Positions 58,533 through 64,000 of a stretch of DNA of 64,000 bases are shown one piece after another. Source of the DNA: Sphingomonadales bacterium (GTDB lineage: Bacteria; Pseudomonadota; Alphaproteobacteria; Sphingomonadales; Sphingomonadaceae). The notes under the pieces were generated by a model, which saw only the letters and a list, made by a program, of their open reading frames with translations, was not told the DNA's origin and did no database searches. Made by a program: the position numbers and the translations under genes. The stretch is from contig JAGWVC010000001.1 of assembly GCA_018971065.1 (NCBI GenBank), forward strand, positions 88,378 through 152,377. Reading direction: 5' to 3'. Numbering within the stretch: position 1 is the first letter of the stretch; every line of letters begins with the position of its first letter.

Positions 58533-60634
58533 CCAGCGAGGAAATCCAGGCGATCTTTTTCGTCGAGTGCGAGGAATCGCTGGCTGCCGCCGAAGCCGGG
58601 CTGGCCGCATGCAAGGCCGGCACGCAGGACGACGATACCATCAACGCGGTGTTCCGCGGTGTCCACTCGATCAAGGGTGGCGCCGGGGCGTTCGGGTTCG
58701 GCGCGCTGCAGGCCTATACCCACATCTTCGAAACGCTGCTTTCAGACGTGCGCGAGAACCTCGTGCCGCTGACGCCGCAACTGATCGACCTGCTGCTGAT
58801 CGCGCTGGACACGCTGGCCGATCACGTCAACGCCGCCCGCGAAGCCACCCCGCCGCCCGACGACGTCGCGCTGCTGGCCGACCTGACCGCCGCGCAGGCC
58901 GCGAATCAGGGCGCTGCCGATGCCGCTCCGGAACCGGCACCGGAAGTGGCCGGCACGTTCGACGACGACGAATTGACCAGCGACTTCGACCTTTCGGCAA
59001 TGCTGGACGGCCTGACCGCGCCCGCCCCCGCCGCCGAGGCGAAGCGCTGGGAAGTCCACCTGCGCCCGCGCGCCGGCGCCATGCGCAACGGCGGCGAACC
59101 GCTGCTGATGCTGCGCGAACTGGTCGAACTGGGCGGCCGCTGCGAGCAGTGCGACACCGGCCCCATCCCGCCGCTGGACGAGCTTGACCCCTGCCAGGGC
59201 TATCTGGGCTGGACGTTCTCGTTCCCCGGCAACATCACCGAAGCGCAAGTGCGCGACGTGTTCGACTTCGTCGGCGACGATTGCCCGATCAGCATCGGCG
59301 ATGCCCCCATGCCGGCGCCGTTGCTGGAAACCCCGCCCCCGCCGCCCACCGCCGCACCGGTGGTGGCATTGCCGACGGCCGCTTCCGCCGCCGCGCAACC
59401 GGCCGCCGCAGCCGCCGCGCCGCAAGGCTCGGCCCCGCCGGCGGCCCCTGCCCCGGGCCAGTCGATCCGCATCGATCTGGTCAAGCTGGACAAGCTGATC
59501 GACACCGTCGGCGAGCTGGTGATCGCGCAGGCCATGCTGGTGCAGCGGCTGACCTCGGACAACGTCGCCGCCAGCGAGGAACTGGCGATGCTGGAAGGGC
59601 TGACCCGCGACATCCAGGAATCGGCGATGGCGATCCGCGCCCAGCCGATCGGATCGGTGTTCAGCCGCGTGCCGCGCATCCTGCGCGAACTGGCCGGATC
59701 GACCGGCAAGCACGTCAAGCTGGCGGTCTCGGGCGAGACCACCGAGCTGGACAAGACCGTGATCGAGCGGCTGGGCGAGCCGCTGACTCACCTGATCCGC
59801 AACGCGGTGGACCACGGCATCGAAAGCGCCGACGTGCGCCTGGCCGCCGGCAAGAGCGCCGAGGGCACGCTGACCTTGTCGGCCGAGCACCGTTCCGGCC
59901 GCATCCTGATCCGCATCGGCGACGACGGCGCCGGCATCAACCGCGCCCGCGTGCTGGCGAAGGCCGTTGAAAAGGGACTGGTCAGCGCCGACGCCCAGCT
60001 TTCGAAGGAAGATATCGACAACCTGATCTTCGCCCCCGGCTTCTCCACCGCCAGCACCGTCACCAACGTCTCCGGGCGCGGCGTCGGCATGGACGTGGTG
60101 CGCCAGAACGTGAAGGATCTGGGTGGCCGCATCACCATCGAGAGCGAGGAAGGCAAGGGCACCACCTTCACGCTGACCCTGCCGCTGACGCTGGCGATTT
60201 CGGACGGCATGATCGTCAAGGTGGGCGACCAGACCCTGGTGGTGCCGCTGACTCACGTGGTCGAGAGCCTGCGGCCCAACCCGGACGACGTGCAGGGCAT
60301 GGGCGCGCAGCGCAGCATGCTGAACGTGCGCGGCCGCTTCATCCCGGTGGTTCCGGTGGCGAAGACCGTGGGCGCGATCGGCGCCTGCGAGAAGCCGGAA
60401 AACGGCGTGCTGATCGTGGTCGATACCGAGGCGGCCGGGCAGGCGGCGCTGCTGGTGGACAACATCTGGGATCAGCGCCAGTTCGTGATCAAGAGCCTGG
60501 AGACCCATTACCGCTCGGTCGAGGGCGTGGCCGGCGCCACCATCCTGGGTGACGGGCGCGTGGCGCTGATCCTGAACGTCGATGCGATGGTGTCCAGCGC
60601 GGTCGCCGCCGGCTATCGCAAGGAAGCCGCATGA
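58529..60634 (+). CDS. cheA: Chemotaxis histidine kinase CheA
   Basis: 701 aa. P1 HPt domain with phospho-His46 (VHSIKGGAGAFGF), a variable acidic/Ala-Pro middle, then P3 dimerisation (IRIDLVKLDKLIDTVGELVI), the P4 kinase (HLIRNAVDHGIE; GDDGAGIN; SGRGVGMDVV), and the CheW-like P5 domain at the end. An Ala/Pro-rich linker lies near 270-315. It phosphorylates CheY and CheB in response to receptors. Confidence 0.95.
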   Translation: MTSEEIQAIFFVECEESLAAAEAGLAACKAGTQDDDTINAVFRGVHSIKGGAGAFGFGALQAYTHIFETLLSDVRENLVPLTPQLIDLLLIALDTLADHVNAAREATPPPDDVALLADLTAAQAANQGAADAAPEPAPEVAGTFDDDELTSDFDLSAMLDGLTAPAPAAEAKRWEVHLRPRAGAMRNGGEPLLMLRELVELGGRCEQCDTGPIPPLDELDPCQGYLGWTFSFPGNITEAQVRDVFDFVGDDCPISIGDAPMPAPLLETPPPPPTAAPVVALPTAASAAAQPAAAAAAPQGSAPPAAPAPGQSIRIDLVKLDKLIDTVGELVIAQAMLVQRLTSDNVAASEELAMLEGLTRDIQESAMAIRAQPIGSVFSRVPRILRELAGSTGKHVKLAVSGETTELDKTVIERLGEPLTHLIRNAVDHGIESADVRLAAGKSAEGTLTLSAEHRSGRILIRIGDDGAGINRARVLAKAVEKGLVSADAQLSKEDIDNLIFAPGFSTASTVTNVSGRGVGMDVVRQNVKDLGGRITIESEEGKGTTFTLTLPLTLAISDGMIVKVGDQTLVVPLTHVVESLRPNPDDVQGMGAQRSMLNVRGRFIPVVPVAKTVGAIGACEKPENGVLIVVDTEAAGQAALLVDNIWDQRQFVIKSLETHYRSVEGVAGATILGDGRVALILNVDAMVSSAVAAGYRKEAA

Positions 60635-61512
60635 ACGCGATTGCGCCCGTTTCTGCCGCCTTCGGCGAAGGGATGCCCGGGGTCAGCCCCGGCGTCTACG
60701 ACGAGCGGGATTTCCACGCCGTTGCCGCCATCGTGCGCGATGAGGCGGGAATCATGCTGCCGCCGGGCAAGGCGATGCTGGTCTATTCGCGACTGGCGCC
60801 GCTGGTGCGCAATTCGGGCCGGGGCACGTTCTCGTCCTACCTCGAACTGGTGCGCGCCGATGCCGAGGAGCGCCGCAAGGCGGTCTGCGCGCTGACCACC
60901 AACCACACCTTCTTCTATCGCGAACAGCACCATTTCGAGCATTTCGCCGCCGAGGCGCGCCCGCGCATCCTGACGGCGCTGTCGGCCCGCCAGCCAGTGC
61001 GGCTGTGGTCGGCGGGCTGCTCGTCGGGCGAGGAAACCTGGTCGCTGGTGATGACCCTGCTGGGCGCCGACAAGCGCGAGGGCCAGGGAATCGCGCGGGC
61101 CGACCTGCGCGTGCTGGCCAGCGACATTGCCGATCACGCGCTGGCGAAGGCCAAGGCCGCCCGCTATGCCGCGCGTGACCTCGAAGCGGTGCCGAAACCG
61201 CTGACCGACGCCTGGACCCGGCGCTGCGGCACCGAAGAAGCCGAAATCGTCGAGGATGCGCGCAATCTGGTGCAGTTCCGCCGGCTGAACCTGCACGGCG
61301 ACTGGCCGATCAAGCGCCGCTTCCCGGTGATCTTCTGCCGCAATGTCATGATCTATTTCGACCAGCCCGCCAAGGAGCGGCTGATCGCCCGTTTCGCGCA
61401 GCAGCTCGAGCCGGGCGGGTTCCTCTACATCGGCCATTCCGAACGCGTCAGCGGCCCCGCCGAGGACCTGCTGCAGCCGGTCGGCCCCACCATCTACCGC
61501 AGGAGCAACTGA
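60631..61512 (+). CDS. cheR: Chemotaxis protein methyltransferase CheR
   Basis: 293 aa, overlapping cheA by four bases. N-terminal helical domain (VRDEAGIMLPPGKAMLVYSR), SAM site LWSAGCSSGEETWSL, and FCRNVMIYFD. It methylates receptor Glu residues. No TPR domain is attached. Confidence 0.95.
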   Translation: MNAIAPVSAAFGEGMPGVSPGVYDERDFHAVAAIVRDEAGIMLPPGKAMLVYSRLAPLVRNSGRGTFSSYLELVRADAEERRKAVCALTTNHTFFYREQHHFEHFAAEARPRILTALSARQPVRLWSAGCSSGEETWSLVMTLLGADKREGQGIARADLRVLASDIADHALAKAKAARYAARDLEAVPKPLTDAWTRRCGTEEAEIVEDARNLVQFRRLNLHGDWPIKRRFPVIFCRNVMIYFDQPAKERLIARFAQQLEPGGFLYIGHSERVSGPAEDLLQPVGPTIYRRSN

Positions 61513-62522
61513 TGCCGGTACGGGTCCTCATCATCGACGATTCCGCAACGATGCGCGCCATCCTGGCGGCACGGCTTTCGGGCGTGTCCGACATCCTGGT
61601 GGTCGGCATGGCCAGCAACGCCGCCGAAGGGCGCCAGCTCATCAAGGAGCTGGAACCCGACGTCGTGACGCTGGACATCGAGATGCCGGGGATGAACGGG
61701 CTCGATTTCCTCGACAAGATCATGACGCTGCGGCCCACCCCGGTGATCATGGTCTCCAGCCTGACCCAGGCGAACAGCGACCAGACCGCCCGCGCATTGG
61801 CGCTGGGTGCGGTCGATTGCTATTGCAAGACCGACTTCTCGGGCAGCGCGATGGACGACAACGGCAAGCTGGCCGGCATGGTGCGCGAGGCCAGCCGCGT
61901 GCGGGTGCGCCGCCGCGCGCCCGAACTGGCGCAGATGGCGATGCCGGTGAAGGCCGCCAATCGCGAAACCCGCGTCATCGCCATCGGCTCGTCCACCGGC
62001 GGCGTGGAAGCGCTGCAGGTGCTGCTGGGGCACTTCCCCGAGGATTGCCCGCCGACGGTGATCGTCCAGCATGTCGATGCCCGGTTCGCCCCGGCAATCG
62101 CCCGCACGCTGGACAGTTCGTCGCGCGCGCATGTCGTGCTGGGCGAGGCCGACATGCCGCTGAAGCGCGGCACCGTCTACCTGGCGCCTGGCGGCGACCG
62201 GCACATGCTGGTGGCGGGCGGTGCGATGCCGCACATCAAACTGCGCGCCGGCGATCCGGTTTCGGGCCACCGGCCCAGCGTCGATGCGCTGTTCCATTCG
62301 GTGGCGGGATCGATCGGCGCTGATGCCGTGGGCATTCTGCTGACCGGCATGGGCGCCGACGGCGCGCACGGCCTGCTGGCGATGTCGAAGGCCGGGGCGC
62401 ACACGATCGCCCAGGACGAGGCAAGCTGCACGGTGTTCGGAATGCCGCGCGTGGCGATCTCGCTGGGCGCCGCCAACGTCGTCGCGCCGATCGGCGCCAT
62501 CGCGCAACACGCCCTCGGCTGA
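61512..62522 (+). CDS. cheB: Chemotaxis response regulator methylesterase CheB
   Basis: 336 aa, sharing one base with cheR. Receiver with D55 as phospho-acceptor; methylesterase triad complete: S161 (GSSTGG), H187 (VQHVD) and D283 (LTGMGADGA). The contrast with the other CheB-like protein at 55269 is the best internal control for the loss of His there. It removes receptor methyl groups. Confidence 0.95.
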   Translation: MPVRVLIIDDSATMRAILAARLSGVSDILVVGMASNAAEGRQLIKELEPDVVTLDIEMPGMNGLDFLDKIMTLRPTPVIMVSSLTQANSDQTARALALGAVDCYCKTDFSGSAMDDNGKLAGMVREASRVRVRRRAPELAQMAMPVKAANRETRVIAIGSSTGGVEALQVLLGHFPEDCPPTVIVQHVDARFAPAIARTLDSSSRAHVVLGEADMPLKRGTVYLAPGGDRHMLVAGGAMPHIKLRAGDPVSGHRPSVDALFHSVAGSIGADAVGILLTGMGADGAHGLLAMSKAGAHTIAQDEASCTVFGMPRVAISLGAANVVAPIGAIAQHALG

Positions 62523-62535
62523 AGGACCGGCGATC

Positions 62536-63090
62536 ATGTCGTATGAATCACCCCCGCCGATTTCGCCGATAACGCGGATCAACATCCTGCAAGGGCAGGC
62601 ACGCGTCAGCGCCGGGCCGCGCGTGGAATTTTCCACCGTGCTCGGCTCGTGCGTGGCCACCTGCCTGTTCGATCCGCAGGTCGAAGTGGGCGGCATGAAC
62701 CACTTCCTGCTGGCCGAACCGGGCGCCAACGTCGCCGCGGGCGATGTCGATGAACACTACGGCGTCTACCTGATGGAAGTGCTGATCAACGAGATGCTGG
62801 CACACGGCGCCGCCAAGCAGCGGTTGCGCGCGCACCTCTATGGCGGTGCCAACCTCAATTCGCATTTCGCGCGGATCGGCACCGCCAACGGCGATTTCGC
62901 CCGCAACTTCCTGGCGCGCGAACGCATCGCCATCGTGCGCGAGGATCTGGGCGGCACCCAGGCCCGCCGCGTCGATTTCCGCCCGGCGCGCGGCCAGGTC
63001 CGCTGCCGCGTCGTTCCCGACACGATGGCGCCCGACGAGCGGCTGGATACCCGCCCGGCCCGCGCCACCGGCGATGTCGAACTGTTCTGA
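62536..63090 (+). CDS. cheD: Chemoreceptor glutamine deamidase CheD
   Basis: 184 aa. TVLGSCVATCL carries the nucleophilic Cys, GGMNHFLL the His, and HLYGGANLN the third conserved block. It deamidates receptor Gln residues and tunes adaptation. 13 bases after cheB. Confidence 0.94.
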   Translation: MSYESPPPISPITRINILQGQARVSAGPRVEFSTVLGSCVATCLFDPQVEVGGMNHFLLAEPGANVAAGDVDEHYGVYLMEVLINEMLAHGAAKQRLRAHLYGGANLNSHFARIGTANGDFARNFLARERIAIVREDLGGTQARRVDFRPARGQVRCRVVPDTMAPDERLDTRPARATGDVELF

Positions 63091-63137
63091 AATCCCGACC
63101 CCCACTTCTCTAACGTCCAAGGAAAGCGAGCAAAGAT

Positions 63138-63509
63138 ATGGACAAGACCACCCGGATACTCACTGTGGACGACAGCGCGTCGATGCGCGCGCTGCTCAAC
63201 CACGCCCTCACCTCCCAAGGGTTCGACGTCGCCCAGGCCGAGGACGGCGAAGTCGCGCTGGAATGGCTGGCGCTGAACGAGGTCGATGTCGTCATCACCG
63301 ACATCAACATGCCCCGGCTCGACGGCTTCGGCCTGATCGAGAAGCTGCGGGCCGGTTCGCGCCATCGCGATCGCCCGATCCTGGTGCTGACCACCGAGAG
63401 CTCGGACGAGAAGAAGGCACGCGCCCGCTCCGCCGGCGCGACCGGCTGGATCGTCAAGCCGTTCGACCCGGAAAAGCTGGTCGCCGCGGTTCGCCGCGTC
63501 GCCCACTGA
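63138..63509 (+). CDS. cheY: Chemotaxis response regulator CheY
   Basis: 123 aa, one receiver domain: DDSASMRALL at the acidic pocket, VVITDINMPRLDGF with the phospho-Asp, and the conserved Lys in WIVKPFDPEKL. It signals from CheA to FliM. Confidence 0.95.
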   Translation: MDKTTRILTVDDSASMRALLNHALTSQGFDVAQAEDGEVALEWLALNEVDVVITDINMPRLDGFGLIEKLRAGSRHRDRPILVLTTESSDEKKARARSAGATGWIVKPFDPEKLVAAVRRVAH

Positions 63510-63537
63510 TTCCCGCCTGTTGTTAAGGAGTAGACCC

Positions 63538-63978
63538 ATGCATCGCGAACTCATCACCTTCGAAGTCGGCGGCCAGGTGTTCGGCCTCGACATCATGGCG
63601 ATCCGCGAGATCCGCGCGTGGACGCCCACCACCCGCCTGCCCCGCGTGCCGCACTATGTGGCCGGCGTGGTCAACCTGCGCGGCACCGTGCTGCCGGTGA
63701 TCGACCTGGCCGCGCGGCTGGGCTGGGAGCCGACCGAGGCCAGCCCGCGCCACGCGATCATCGTCGCGCAACTGGGCAGCCAGACCTGCGGGCTGATCGT
63801 CGAATCGGTCAGCGACATCGTCACGCTGCCCAGCGACGCGCTGCAGCCGCCGCCGGTGACCGCGAACGATTCGATCATCGCCTTCCTCGAAGGCCTGGCC
63901 GCGATCGACGACCACATGGTCATGGTGCTCAACCTGTCCGCGCTTGGCGATGGCGGGGAATTCAGCGAGGCCGCATGA
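63538..63978 (+). CDS. cheW: Chemotaxis adaptor CheW
   Basis: 146 aa from ATG 63538 (AAGGAG upstream). LITFEVGGQVFGLDIMAIREI, NLRGTVLPVIDLAARLG and CGLIVESVSDIV are the CheW blocks. It couples receptors to CheA. Confidence 0.95.
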   Translation: MHRELITFEVGGQVFGLDIMAIREIRAWTPTTRLPRVPHYVAGVVNLRGTVLPVIDLAARLGWEPTEASPRHAIIVAQLGSQTCGLIVESVSDIVTLPSDALQPPPVTANDSIIAFLEGLAAIDDHMVMVLNLSALGDGGEFSEAA

Positions 63979-64000
63979 TCAACGCCCAGACGCCGTCGCA
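63975..64000 (+). CDS. Start of the next che-operon gene (truncated by window)
   Basis: An ATG at 63975 overlaps the cheW stop (ATGA) and the frame stays open to the window end (8 codons). The coupling suggests one more operon gene; identity unknown. Confidence 0.45.

Overview
This window is G+C-rich, gene-dense DNA that looks like the chromosome of a sphingomonad (Alphaproteobacteria, Sphingomonadales; Novosphingobium-like is my best guess). That is an inference from gene content: flbD next to fliE, cobA-DUF2849-cysI-DUF934-cysH, metX-metW opposite hisC-tyrA, many SDR, TetR, P450, MaoC and CoA-transferase genes, and alphaproteobacterial-type repeats. I see no tRNA, rRNA, IS element, prophage or CRISPR array.

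Layout. 1-430: the end of a lower-G+C gene, probably the edge of an accessory island. 432-8422: lipid/xenobiotic-type genes (a LuxE-LuxC reductase pair with a divergent TetR, an SDR, a sulfotransferase, an ACT protein, a DHA2 exporter). 8419-18083: recQ, a membrane protein, an SDR, dnaB, an MFS carrier, rpoZ, a DUF3667 protein and a CoA-transferase. 18086-22729: MaoC-type dehydratase, TetR, dut-coaBC, and an isolated Abi-like gene. 22792-28568: metX-metW, hisC-tyrA, a GlsB-like protein, and a P450-ferredoxin pair. 28649-32661: assimilatory sulfate reduction and siroheme synthesis. 32786-37429: a PAS-GGDEF-EAL protein, SDR, TetR and methylthioadenosine phosphorylase.

37569-54233 is the flagellar locus: flagellin (fliC, minus strand), then a receiver-less FlbD-type sigma-54 activator heading fliE-F-G-H-I-J, then fliK-L-M-N-O-P-Q-R-flhB, then fliD-fliS. 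Most junctions overlap or nearly touch, so these are translationally coupled operons. 54458-64000 holds a FixJ/LuxR-type regulator, a stand-alone CheB-like protein, and a chemotaxis operon (mcp, STAS, cheA, cheR, cheB, cheD, cheY, cheW) that runs off the right edge.

Most interesting points: (1) two helically phased clusters of TTGCCGG, one between fliC and flbD and one inside the fliK coding region, each near a sigma-54-type promoter; they look like FlbD enhancers, and the fliK copy uses locally unusual codons. (2) A LuxE-LuxC pair without luxD or luxAB, with an operator-like palindrome between -35 and -10. (3) A CheB paralogue that has lost its catalytic His. (4) Two copies, 36 kb apart, of a double-hairpin repeat of about 100 bp.
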